Of a stretch of DNA of 64,000 bases, positions 9,827-20,621 are shown one piece after another. This DNA comes from Panagrolaimus kolymaensis (lineage: Eukaryota > Nematoda > Chromadorea > Rhabditida > Panagrolaimidae). Made by a program: the position numbers and the translations under genes. Location of the stretch: the NCBI GenBank assembly GCA_028622995.1, contig JAJQJQ010000008.1, positions 4,774,001 to 4,838,000 on the forward strand, in the 5' to 3' direction. The notes under the pieces were generated by a model. It made no database searches. It saw only the letters and a program-made list of their open reading frames with translations, and was not told the origin of the DNA. Position 1 is the stretch's first letter; every line of letters begins with the position of its first letter.

Positions 9827-11719
9827 ATGACTGATGAAAAGACAAAAACACATAGAAAAGAATATGTTGGATGGGATTGTGGCGCAGGTGCAATACGAAT
9901 TGCAAATATTGATACTCGATATCGGCCTGAACCTCAATTAATTACAAGCCAAATGGGTGAGTTACTTAATTTGGTAAATGCTATTTTGTATTATTTGCAG
10001 ATGACCGACATTTCCTTGCTATGACATGTATGAGAATTCCTCAAGCCTTTCATCGTTCAACACTTTTTAATACTCCAGCTCATATTATCATGGGTAAGCC
10101 AGCATCCTATGCTTAAACCTTTTTTTTGGAAGCTGGTAAATAAAAAATATATGTTTGCAGACGCGTTTCGATGTAAACCAACTGAATCAAAATGCCTGTT
10201 TTGTGTGGAACGAACCAAAGATAAAGACGACAATGATGGATATGAAATTTCTTCACATCGAAGAATAATGAAAAATAACCCAACATCCGAAGATTTTAAA
10301 AATTATGGAATCCCTGAGAAAGGTGAAATGTTTTATCCACATGAAGAAATAATGGCAAGTATTATCAAAGAAGTTAGTAAAGCTTTTAATACTCGAAATG
10401 TTAGTCAAAATGAAGTTTATATTAATGTCCCGGATGCTGCATCTTTGGATCACATTCGAAAACTCCGACGAGCTTTTAAACAAGTTTTTGATCAAAGGGC
10501 TGCTAAAAAGAATAATAGCGATGAAATTACTTCCAAAGGAGGGCAAGAATGTCCTCCAGCAGTTGAAGGCGAAACACCATTAACGAATGAAACCATCAAT
10601 TTCATTCAACGTACAGCTGCAGCGACACAAATGTACTTCCATCGACGTTCAGGAGCAAAAGTATATGCTCATAATCGATCACAATTTCAAAGTGAAAACC
10701 TTAAAATACCCGCCAAAGATGAAATAACTATCCTTCCTCGAGTTGTTGTAGTAATTGCATTTGGTGCAGGGCATTTTTCTTCAGCCATTTATAAACAAGA
10801 AGCTTTTGAGCGTTATGGAATTCGACATCTTTTTAATCAAAGTGCTGAACATTTGGGTGGAGAAGATTTATGTTATAAACTTTGTGAACACATTGTTTAT
10901 GAAAAACTTAACGAAGAAGATAGAAAGGCCATGATTGGAAGTAAACGACTGCTTAAATTTTTAAGAAATACTATGGATCAAGCTAAAATTGATTTATCTG
11001 GGTTTTCACCTGCTATGTAAGTTTACGGAGAACATGGCCCTAAAAGTCTAATAATTTCAGCGTCGACGTGGAAGTTAATGATGACAAAGTTCAAACTTTT
11101 GAAATCCACAGAGATAAATTTGAAACTCTAATCGCCAAAGAATTATTCGATAGAATCGAAAGAAAAATCAAAGAACTCAAAGAATTTAAAGACAAAAATA
11201 ATCTTGATGTGACTGATATCCTTCTTGTTCGAGGTTCAACAAGAACTAAAAAAGTTCTTGAACTTGTTGAAACATATTTTAAAGACAAACCCATTGTTAA
11301 ATGTTTAAATACTGATGAATGCATTGTTATGGGAACAGCTCTAAAAGGAGCATTAAAAAATAATCTTCATCGAACTGCTTATGCTGAAGTTGAAGAAGTT
11401 GCAATGCAAGATGAGTTTGTCGACATCGATGGAATAAAAGTGTATTTAACTAAAAAACATGAAAGTGTCCAGAATTCAAAAAAGCATTGGATTGAAACTA
11501 ATGTGAGAAATTATTTATAAATAAGCCAGAGCTAAAGTTTTATTTTTATAGGGTGGATCAAAGATTAAATATAATGGTGAACCTTTAAAGAAAAGACTCG
11601 AGTGGGTTCGAGATGTCGCATGTGATCCATCTATTATGACTGATAGAGTTATCACTGATGAAATGGTTAATAAAGCATTAAAAAAAGCCATCGTCGTAGA
11701 AGAAATCTCTAATGTTTAA
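9827..11719 (+). CDS. Degenerate HSP70-like protein with altered ATP site (562 aa)
   Basis: Exons 9827-9956, 10001-10093, 10161-11016, 11061-11502 and 11552-11719 sum to 1689 nt. The HSP70 frame is traceable: VGWDCGAGAIRIAN in place of GIDLGTTYSCV, HIIMDAF at the NTVFDAK position (with the intron in the same place and phase), VIAFGAGHFSSAI for FDLGGGTFDVSI, AEHLGGEDL for the LGGEDFD segment, and DILLVRGSTRTKKVLELV with LNTDECIVMGTALKGA for the last ATPase motifs. The first two phosphate loops have lost the key Gly/Thr/Asp residues. An insertion with QRAAKKNNSDEITSKGGQ precedes helix NETINFIQRTAAA. The C-terminal part is short and is not a normal substrate-binding domain. ATP hydrolysis looks unlikely; a scaffold or regulator role is inference. 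The HSP70 at 11927 starts 207 nt after its stop. Confidence 0.8.
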
Positions 11720-11926
11720 TTTGATTTTAGCAATAATTATTTAACAGCATTTAAAAAAAATTTCGATTTATAAATATAAAATTAATAAATAAAGTTATAA
11801 CGAAACTTGATAGATAATTTATAAGGTTTGAATCCTTGCAAATATTATTTTTAGTTCACTTTTTTTTAAAATCTGTTATAAAAAATGTTTAGAGCGCTAT
11901 TAATTTTAGTGAAGAGCTAAAAAAGC

Positions 11927-14040
11927 ATGAGTAAGTATTTTAGGTATTTCTAACTCTAGAGATTCCATTGATATTTTAGCTTCCGGTGGTGGTATTGATA
12001 ACGCCAAATGGACGCTAGAAAATCTTCGACCTGTAATAAATGTATTAGGAATCGACTTGGGCACAACCAATACTGTTGTAGCTGTATGGTTGAAAGGTAA
12101 AAATTGTCCAGAAGTAATCACGGTAGAAAATAATGAACGAATTATTCCATCTTATGTTTGGTTTAAAGAAGATGGAACATGTGAGGCAGGTCGAAATGCT
12201 GTAAGAAATTTAAAGCAATTCCCTGAAAATGTTTGTTATGGTTTGTTCATTTTATTTTTAGTGACTATTAACGAAAAAAAGCATTTTATAGATGCAAAAC
12301 GAATGATTGGTCAAGGATTTACTTCATTAACGAAATTTCAAAGTGGATATTGGAGTTTTCAAATAACAAACAACAATGGTCGACCAGCATATAAACTTAA
12401 AAATAATAAACTGATTGAACCTGAACGAGTTTCAACGGAAGTTTTAAAAAAAGCAAAACAAATTGCTGAAGGTTATATCGGTGCTAAACTTGATGTTGCT
12501 GTTATCACTGTTCCAGCATATTTTGGACTTCATGAAAGAAAAGCCACTTTAGATGCAGCAGAAGCAGCAGGTTTGCAAGTTTTACAACTTGAAACTGAAC
12601 CCACTGCTGCTAGTTATGCGTTTAATTATGACCACAAGCGATATGATGATTATAATCTTTTTGTATTCGACCTTGGTGGCGGAACCTTTGATATTACAAT
12701 TATTTCTATCAAAGATGGAAAATTTAATGTCGCCGCCACCGGTGGCGATAGCAATCTTGGTGGAAGAGATTTCGATAATCTCTTAATGGATTTTCTTCAA
12801 AAAGAATTGAAAAAGAAGGGTGCACAAAATCTGCAAAACATTAAAACCATTATTCGATTAAGACAAATGGCTGAAGCTGCTAAAATATCGTTAACAACTT
12901 GCTCCGAAGAAATGTGAGTTTGTTAATAATGATGGCTTCTATGATTGACATGTTCTTATTTTTAGTGTGAACATCGATGATTTTATTCCAAATAGTGGAA
13001 GCGATACAATGATAAAAATAACAAAAAATGATTTTGAAAACCTGGCAAAAAATTTACGAAATCGTTTAAAAGATTCTTGCATTGAAACATTAGATAAAGC
13101 TAAAATACCTTCAGAAGATATCCATAATGTTTTATTGATTGGTGGAGCATCACGTATGCCATTAGTTAGCGATCTTTTAAGCGAATTATTCCCTCAATCC
13201 AATGATCTTTTATATTATCAAAGTAAAGGATTAAATCCGGATGAAGCTGTTGCATATGGCGCAGCAATTCGAGCAGCACAATTAGCCGATCCAAGTCATA
13301 GAGATTTTGCACCTATTACAAATCTTTTACCTAAAACTATTGGAATTGGGCTTATTGAAGATCAATATTCAACGATGGTTAAAGAGGGTACAAAATATCC
13401 AACAAGAATTAAAAAACGATATTTTACAACAGAAAATAACCAAAAAGATGCAAATATCAATGTAAGTTAACTCTATTTTACCCTAACAATTATACTTATT
13501 AGTAAACTATAGGTGTATGAAGGTAAACGCGTACAAGCAAGCCAAAATCGACACATTTTTTCATTAACAGTTAAAGACCTTCCCGAAGGTCTTGCTGGAG
13601 ATGTTTATGTTGATGTTACATTTGAACTCGACAAAAATGGAATCCTAAAAGTTTTAGCAAAATCCAAAACCGGATATGCTGAAGGTGTTGTTGATTATCA
13701 AAATGCTCAACAAAATGGAAAACCCAATGGAAAACCCATCGATCAATTATTCCATGAATTAACTTTGGATGCTGAAAATGAAGCACATAAAAAAGTTTTA
13801 CTTGAAGCTCGAGCAGAGCTGCGAAAAAATATGGAAGTCATTCGTGGTCGCTATGAAAGTATTACAAATATGCCAAGTAATAAGAAAAAGAAGATTATAG
13901 AAGATTGTGAATACATCATCCAGTGGCTTGATGATAATCCGGGTGAAACAGTGGATGATGAGATTATTGAACTTGCAAAAGATGTTGAACGAGATGCTAA
14001 AGAACTTATCGATTTACGGCTTATGACTGTAAGCGTATAA
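11927..14040 (+). CDS. HSP70 chaperone (636 aa, no EEVD tail)
   Basis: Exons 11927-11930, 11980-12240, 12292-12913, 12966-13461 and 13513-14040 sum to 1911 nt. As in the minus-strand paralogue, the first coding exon is only 4 nt (ATGA before GTAAGT). Translation begins MTSGGGIDNAKWTLENLR, a short leader before [13 protein letters not shown]. Canonical motifs are [55 protein letters not shown] and [11 protein letters not shown]. The substrate domain follows (YEGKRVQASQ, FELDKNGIL), then a helical lid. The end is LRLMTVSV without EEVD or KDEL. The intron 12241-12291 is 51 nt and has no in-frame stop, so an unspliced transcript would add 17 residues. An acceptor TTTTAG lies 17 nt before the ATG. 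Confidence 0.93.
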
Positions 14041-14586
14041 AGATTTAATTATGAGATTATTGATTGTTGTTTGTACGAGTATTAATTTAAAATTTAAAAG
14101 TCATGAAAATTTAATAAACCTTTTTTTGAAAATGCACGAGTACAAATCTTCAGCAAACTTTACACATTGTTTTTTTTTCATTTCCATAACCAAAACGCTT
14201 GAACCTTACCTTTATTTTATTTTATTATGCGTTTACTGGAAGTAAATTCTTTTAGGGAATTATCAATAACATAACTCTTATTAACATAAAAGCTGCTTTG
14301 ATTCGTTGTAAAAATGTATTTCACAAACTTGATTAGATATTTTTGAATTCCACGAAATTTTCTATTGAATTAGGATCTAGGGTGCTTGAATGAAATGGTG
14401 GATTTTCGAATGACTCTTTCATCGTGTTTGCCGCAGCCAAACAAGCAACATTCCCAAACAAATATAACGGCAAAAAGCCCGCCAATTTTTTTGATTGAAA
14501 AAAAGCAATATCAACAACAACCAAAAATTTTATTCCTTTTTTTTTGCAGCTTCTTTTTACTTTATAATATTCCATATTATCTCATT
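14041..14586. other. Intergenic region
   Basis: AT-rich sequence between the HSP70 stop and the next plus-strand gene. It holds the HSP70 3' UTR and the promoter of the coiled-coil gene. Open frames here are short and have no recognisable coding signal. Confidence 0.4.
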
Positions 14587-16162
14587 ATGGATGATGATAA
14601 TGATATAATTTTTTTAATGGAAGATAATAAAATTATAAAAAATTATATGATTCCTTTGGTTGACAAGTAAATTTTTTTCTTTTTGTTTGCTGCAGAAAGA
14701 ATATATAATTTTCTTTAGTGCCTCAATTGAATTCAAAACCATTTTTTCTGAAGCAAAGAAGAAAACTGTACTGGCAAATAATATTTTGCAAAGACATGGA
14801 AAAGATAATGATTACCGAGTTGAAGCTTTATTCAACATCGATTTGAATAGCTGGAATGTGAGCCATGCTTTTATCTTATTCGTTTACATCGTAAACTTTA
14901 TTGTAGGATTATTCCCCAGAAAAAATGTATGAAATGTTTCAATCATTTGCGGATCAAACAAATGCAGCTAAACGTGAAGCTGCTCGATTTTCAGAAGAAA
15001 ATATGAACCTTAAAAGTCGTCTTTCATCCAACGAAATGGCAAATAAACGATTGACTTCTTGCGTCGATGAACTTGAAAATCGAACAATGACACTACTTGA
15101 CAAAGTCAAAAAAGAAGAAAATATCCGTATAAATTTAATTCGAGATTTAAAAGAATCAAATGAAAGAATGACACGTGAAAGAAGGAGTCTCGAACATGAA
15201 GTTATTGATGCAAGAAAAAATATTCATGAACTTCAAATTGAAAAACAGCGATCAGAAACTCAACGACGAAAGTTTGAAACCGATAATGCTTTAATGGAAA
15301 ATCGTGCAAAACAAGCTGAAGCTGAATGCATAAAATTGAAAGAACAGTTTGCTAAAGCTTCTAAAAATGCACATGAAGCAAAAGCAGAATGGATGAAAGC
15401 TCAAAATTTAGCTGATAAATTAAATAATGATCTTGAAAATCAGATCCACCATAACCAAATTAACCAAGAAAGAAATGAGAGAGAAGTTAAACGAATTTTC
15501 ACAGAAAGAGATAATGCTTTGGTAAATTTTAAAAAGTTTTTTAATCTCCCATTTCTTTTGCTCCATTATTTATTTTAAGCTAATTAATTTCCTATTTTTA
15601 GGATCACCAAAAGAAATCATTTGAAAAGGAAATTGCCCAACTTCATGCAGGTTATGCGGATGTATTAAAAAATAACAAGAAATTTGCTCAAGAAGCTATC
15701 GCTCGATCAGCTCAAGAAGCAGCTAACGCAATTAAATCTCAGAAAGATTATTACAAGCTTTACAATGAGTTAAAAAATAATTTAGAAACTTATAAAAAGC
15801 AATATGAAGAAAAGATTCAAACTCAAATTCTTTCTAAAATTGCACATGGTTTTACTGTAGATCAAGGTAAAGCAAGCTTAATCCATCAAAAATACAGTAA
15901 TAATCCTCTTTGAATTTTTATAGTTAATAAACTTCGAACTCAAAATAGTATTCGACCAATACGAACAACAGCAAACTTTAGTGAACGAGCTTTAAATATT
16001 CTTGAAAGCACATCGTCATCGAGTTCATCACTTCTTGAAAATGAAAATCTTCCACCAAAAACTAATCAAAGACAAAATCAACAACAGCAATTAAAAGGAA
16101 TTCGACAAGTTGCTCGAAGTTATTCCCTTATTGGAAGATTTGCTACTACTAAACGTTCATAA
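14587..16162 (+). CDS. Coiled-coil protein of unknown function (445 aa)
   Basis: Exons 14587-14666, 14719-14857, 14907-15521, 15602-15866 and 15924-16162 sum to 1338 nt. The protein begins MDDDNDIIFLMEDNKIIKN. Its central part from about residue 80 to 330 is almost unbroken heptad-type coiled coil rich in Glu, Lys, Arg and Ala (for example DELENRTMTLLDKVKKEEN). A Ser-run follows (about residue 385), then Gln/Asn-rich sequence and a basic end, SYSLIGRFATTKRS. There is no signal peptide, membrane segment or enzymatic motif. A structural or adaptor protein is likely. I do not recognise the family, and coiled coils match too many proteins to guess. Confidence 0.85.
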
Positions 16163-16748
16163 CTTTTTATTTATTTATTACTTTCATTTTGTTGCAATAT
16201 AACTAACTTTTAGAAGTATGTACAAATTTTTGTGTGTCATTTTGTTTTATTTTGTCTTTTTATGTTACATATTTGTGAGTCCCAAAGATTACAATAAACT
16301 GATCCTTTTTTTATTTTTAGAAATTGTAATATTGAAAAATTTTGCGTTGCTGTTGCTTACTAAACCCAAAACGCGAAAAGCATTATGAAGCTTGTGTCGT
16401 TCTTCTTCGATAATCATTTTTACCAAAGCTTTTGTTCAAATATTCATAACTACAATTTATATTACATCGTTGCTTTCCTTCTTCCTATTCTTTAGCTGCG
16501 CGTTTTATCGATTTTTGTTCCAATTTCTTGAGCTTCCAAACAAACCTGTTGAAAATATGAACATTAACAAGCAATGGTAGAAATAGCTTCAATCATAGAA
16601 AATAAGATTAGACATACATGAAAATGAGAAAAAATATTATTTATTAAATCACAATGACAAAAGTGAATAAATTACAGGAAAAAAAGTTTTACAAATTATA
16701 AAATTAGAATTATTATTAAAGCATTCTAAGGATGAGTCGTCGTCGTCT
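16163..16748. other. Convergent 3' intergenic region
   Basis: The region lies between the stop of the coiled-coil gene and the stop of the minus-strand membrane gene, so both 3' UTRs fall here. An AATAAA lies near 16670. No other coding or RNA signal was seen. Confidence 0.4.
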
Positions 16749-17280
16749 TCAAATAGTAACAGGTAAGGCATTTTCTTTAGCGCGCTTCATTCCACTAACA
16801 TATTCATGACATCGATAAACAATATTGTACCAAACGATGGAAAAAATGAGTTCAATGACGATGATGAGATATGCACCAAGGATGTAAGCAGCTTCATGCT
16901 TTTCAATGAAAACAGCAATAACAAAGTAAAGGACAAAAATGAAGATGCAAGTAAGAATCTCAATGGCCTGAAAATTAGTATGATTAACCAGATGAACAAA
17001 TATGTTTTACAAAAAATAGGCTTACTTGAAGGATCAAAAGTACGAGCAAGAAGTCAGGTTTACCATTTTGCATTCCATGAAGAGCAAAAAGATAAATAAC
17101 TCCAAAGATGATAGCAGGAATGATACCAATTGGAAAACCAGTAACAGCAATTGCAATGCATCGAGCAAGACCAAGGAAGCAAAATACTTTAGTTAAAGTT
17201 TTAACATGACATCCACAAAGGCATTCATATCTTGGCGATCCAGCATCAAATTCAAGCTTATTTCGTGACATTTTGTCCAT
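16749..17280 (-). CDS. Small four-helix membrane protein (157 aa)
   Basis: Exons 17026-17280 and 16749-16967 (255 and 219 nt) join in phase zero. The N-terminus MDKMSRNKLEFD is followed by a cysteine cluster (YECLCGCHV) and about four hydrophobic segments: FCFLGLARCIAIAVTGF, IGIIPAIIFGVIYLFAL, EILTCIFIFVLYFVIAVF and AYILGAYLIIVIELIFSIV. A cytosolic-looking tail RAKENALPVTI ends it. The layout resembles small tetraspan families such as LAPTM or MARVEL-like proteins, but no diagnostic motif places it. MSRNKLEF at 17271 is an alternative start. Confidence 0.8.
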
Positions 17281-18169
17281 GTTTTGTTTGCTTTGAAGTT
17301 AGATGAAATTGAAGGAAAAATGCTTGAGATGGATGAAACTTGTAAACACCTAAAAATTAAGTTGATAGAAAAGTAAAAGTAAAGTCTTCGTAAATAAATC
17401 GACAAAAATCGCGAAGAAGAAAAGCATTTTGCAAATAAATCCAAAAAATGCAACATCCAAGAAAAAACATAAAAAGGTATTACAACAAAAGTTTCAATGG
17501 CTTCAATAAAGAAAAAGAAGAGAGAGAGAATGAGAAAGTTTGACGACGATCGTTCGAAACGAAAAAAAATTTAAGCAACTCGCGCCTTACGTTTTTTTTC
17601 AATGGCGGCAAAATAGCAGAAATTTCGAGATTGCAAGAATTTTAGGTGTGCACCAATCTCCGTGATTGCAATTTGCCACCATAATAATTTGTTTTTTCTT
17701 ATCTGCCCATATCACAATTAAGCTTCCGTGATTAAATTTTCATTAGAGGTTGAAAAAAATTCCACATTGTTTTTAATGATCCTAAAATCAACAAGGATCC
17801 GTTTAAATTTCAATCAAGCGATTGTTTAAAAAAACGAAAGTTTGAATAAGTAAAATGAATAGCCCGGTTTGAATTGTAATTGCTTTTGTTATTTTTAAAA
17901 TTGTTACTACATATTGCAATTCCTAATGTTGTTATTATTTAAGAGATAAACAGTATTGTCAGCAACAGTGATTAGTTCACTTTTTTGGCTGCTAAAATTG
18001 AAGCTTCTCGACAAAAAAAAGAAGATTCATTTTCACTGCCGATTTCCTTTTCCATTTGAATTTCCCTTTCACAAACTTTATTCAAATTTAGGATTTGCAT
18101 GTATTTAAACATGCAGACAAATATTCAAAGTTGTTTGAAGCTTCATCATTTTTTGAAAATTGCTATCAT
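17281..18169. promoter_or_regulatory. Divergent intergenic region
   Basis: Nearly 900 bp separate two genes transcribed away from each other, so both promoters must lie here. It contains purine-rich stretches near 17510-17540 and homopolymer A/T tracts. No coding frame is convincing. Confidence 0.4.
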
Positions 18170-18912
18170 ATGTCGCTAAATTATTCAGCTCTTTTCATCT
18201 TTTTATTATCATTTCAAGTTTCAACATCAAAACCTCATCATCTTCAACTTATTGGAAATTATGATGGTAACATTCCTGATCAAAAGTTTGGTGAACATGG
18301 ATCTATGATAAACAACAACTATGATCTTTATCAACAACAACAACATCGATATCGTCGTGATGCTCCTGCTGCTGGTGATTCTAAAGAATATGACGCCTTA
18401 TTTGGTCCTGATCCTTTGACTGTAAGATTAGAAGATAATGCTAAAATTGAAAAAGAAAATCAAGAAGAAGAGAAGAAAACAAAAGATGAAGAAGCAGCCT
18501 CTTCCAATACTATGTGGATTATTATTGGTTGTGTCTCTGGTGGCGTTGTAGCTTCAATTGTAATTGGAATCCTCGTTTATTGTTTCATCATCAAAAAGAA
18601 GAAGAATAAAAATGGAAAAAACGATAAAGTAAGTTTTTTTGAACTCTGAATATTCTTATCATGCCCTTTCTTTCTTTTTTTCAGGCTAAAGACAAAGATG
18701 CCAATAACAAAGAGAATGCTGCTAACAAGGACAAAAATGCTAACATCAAAGACGACAACTCAAAGAACAACAAAGGAAAAACCAATGATGATCAAAAGCA
18801 ATCAAAATCCAATCTCAATGATGCAAATAAATCTGCTGGATCAAATCTTCCTCAACCTTCCCAATCTCAAGTTGCTCCATCAAGTGCAGTACCATCATCA
18901 GCAGCTGGATAA
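18170..18912 (+). CDS. Type I single-pass membrane protein with low-complexity tail (228 aa)
   Basis: Exons 18170-18628 and 18685-18912 (153 and 76 codons). The start MSLNYSALFIFLLSFQVSTS is a good signal peptide. The extracellular part is short, with a Gln-rich stretch and a dibasic site HRYRRDA that could be cleaved by a furin-type protease. A single membrane helix (WIIIGCVSGGVVASIVIGIL, near residue 125) is followed by a stop-transfer KKKKNKNGK. The cytoplasmic tail is dominated by Lys/Asn/Asp repeats, then PQPSQSQVAPSS. Other ATGs lie upstream, but the signal peptide favours 18170. The family is not recognised. Confidence 0.8.
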
Positions 18913-19522
18913 CAAACTTCTATAAACCCATCAACATTTTATCATTGTAATTGTAAATTTTGTAATAAATTGTCTTATGACCCTTTGTTTTTTGTGTATT
19001 TAACATTCGAGCAAGCAAGCGAATATAAGGATGAAGAAAAGCATTTCAAACAAACAAAAAATTGAGTCATTTGGAAAAAGTAAAAAAGTTAGAAAATTTC
19101 ATGGCTGGCTGAAAGAAAAAGCAAAGTAAGGAAAATGAAACAAATGCCTTACAGAAAAAAGTTGTTAGTCGTCCATTCTTACGTTATGTTGTTTTGTTGC
19201 GTCGAGATGGCTGTGATGATACATTGAATGAGGATTGCTGTAGGCTGGAGATTATTGTAAGTAAGAATTTTAATCAGCAACGATGGTTTCATGCTTTTCT
19301 TTGATTTACCTTCGCATAATAAATTCCAAGTTTAGAAATGGGTGAAGATTCATTTTACAAAAATTGTATCATCTTTCATTTTCAAAAAGCTGACTCCAAA
19401 TTTTGTCAATCAAACATTTGTAACAACATAATAAAAAGGAATGTATGAAAAGAGAAAACAATGAAAAGCAAGCAAAATATATTTATTAATGCAACAACAA
19501 AAAACTGTTTAAACAACAAAAA
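18913..19522. other. Convergent 3' intergenic region
   Basis: The region is bounded by the stop codons of the type I membrane protein and rps-1. It contains AATAAA near 18962. GTGATGA near 19213 resembles a snoRNA C box but has no matching D box. Confidence 0.4.
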
Positions 19523-20353
19523 TTAGACTTTTTCCAGTACAGGTGGTTCATAGTCATCTGGACGAGAAACCGCTTCACCAGATTCAGTAACAGCTCCAGC
19601 TTCAGCTCCATGAAGATCAAAGAGACGACCATGTTCGAATTTGGGCTTCTTGAGAACCTTGACTTTGCGAATGAAGACATCTTGAAGAGGATGAAGATAC
19701 CAACATTTGCGTTCAATTTCTTTTTCAATTGATCCAGCGATGAGTTTCTTGACAACTGTTTTCAAATCACATCCTTGAATTTCTTTTTGAATATTTTCAA
19801 CCATGCGAGAACGAATTGCACGAACTTTTGAAGTTTGAGCATAGGTTGCTTTTTTGATTTGATGTGGATCACGTTTGGTAAAGCCAATACAGAAGAGGCG
19901 AAGAAGATAACCATCAGAAGTACGAACAGCAACATTTCCTTCAATCAAAGTATGCCATTTGCGAACGATGGAGCAAAGTTTATCACGAGAAAGAGACATT
20001 CCATGGAAGTTTGTGAGGCATTCACGGCCTTGAACATCTTCACATACGAGGCGGAATTTCTTGAAATCAGTATCAATTGAGTTCAAATCACCAAGAGAAA
20101 CTTCATAGACACGTCCTTTGAGGTAATCGGAAGCAATACCTATAAAACAAAATGGTTAATAAGAATGAACAACAATAAAAGAAAATCAAAACATACGAGT
20201 TCCTTGAGTACGATTGACCAAAGTTTTTCCTACTTGACGATTTGTAAACATTGATGGAGCTTTGATATCATACCATTCTTTACGGGAAAAAGGATCAACA
20301 GCCTTCTTCTTGTTTCCCTTCTTGATCATTTTCTTTCCTTTACCAACAGCCAT
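19523..20353 (-). CDS. rps-1: 40S ribosomal protein S3a (eS1), 257 aa
   Basis: Exons 20197-20353 and 19523-20139 (157 and 617 nt) sum to 774 nt. This gives 257 residues, which as I recall matches the nematode RPS-1. The start [20 protein letters not shown] and the blocks [39 protein letters not shown] and [20 protein letters not shown] are characteristic of eS1. It is a structural component of the small ribosomal subunit. A strong acceptor TTTTTCAG ends at 20367, 13 nt before the ATG, with no matching donor nearby. That is typical of trans-splicing onto a highly expressed ribosomal protein mRNA. Confidence 0.98.
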
Positions 20354-20621
20354 GATGACGGATTACCTGAAAAATGAGAAGATTAAGCAAAGAGTTAATG
20401 AAACAAAGAGTATACAATAAAGTAACACGTAAAAAATAAACGCGCAAAAGTATCGAGAATAAATTAGTAGCACGAAAAAATAGAAGAAAAAAATGTTGTA
20501 TGCTAGCCTAAATTGTATGCTCAATGCAAAGTATGTCCTGTTTGAATTTTGCGCTTTTTTTATTTTTTCTCTTTCCAACACTACAAACATTTCGCATGTG
20601 CACATTCCTATCTTTATTGCT
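20354..20621. promoter_or_regulatory. Bidirectional promoter between rps-1 and carboxylesterase
   Basis: Only 268 bp separate the start codons of rps-1 (minus) and the esterase (plus). The rps-1 trans-splice acceptor occupies 20367-20368. The core promoters of both genes must fit in the rest. Confidence 0.55.

Noticed and set aside
19205..19280. Possible C/D snoRNA (GTGATGA box)
   Set aside because: No D box (CTGA) at suitable distance and no terminal stem.
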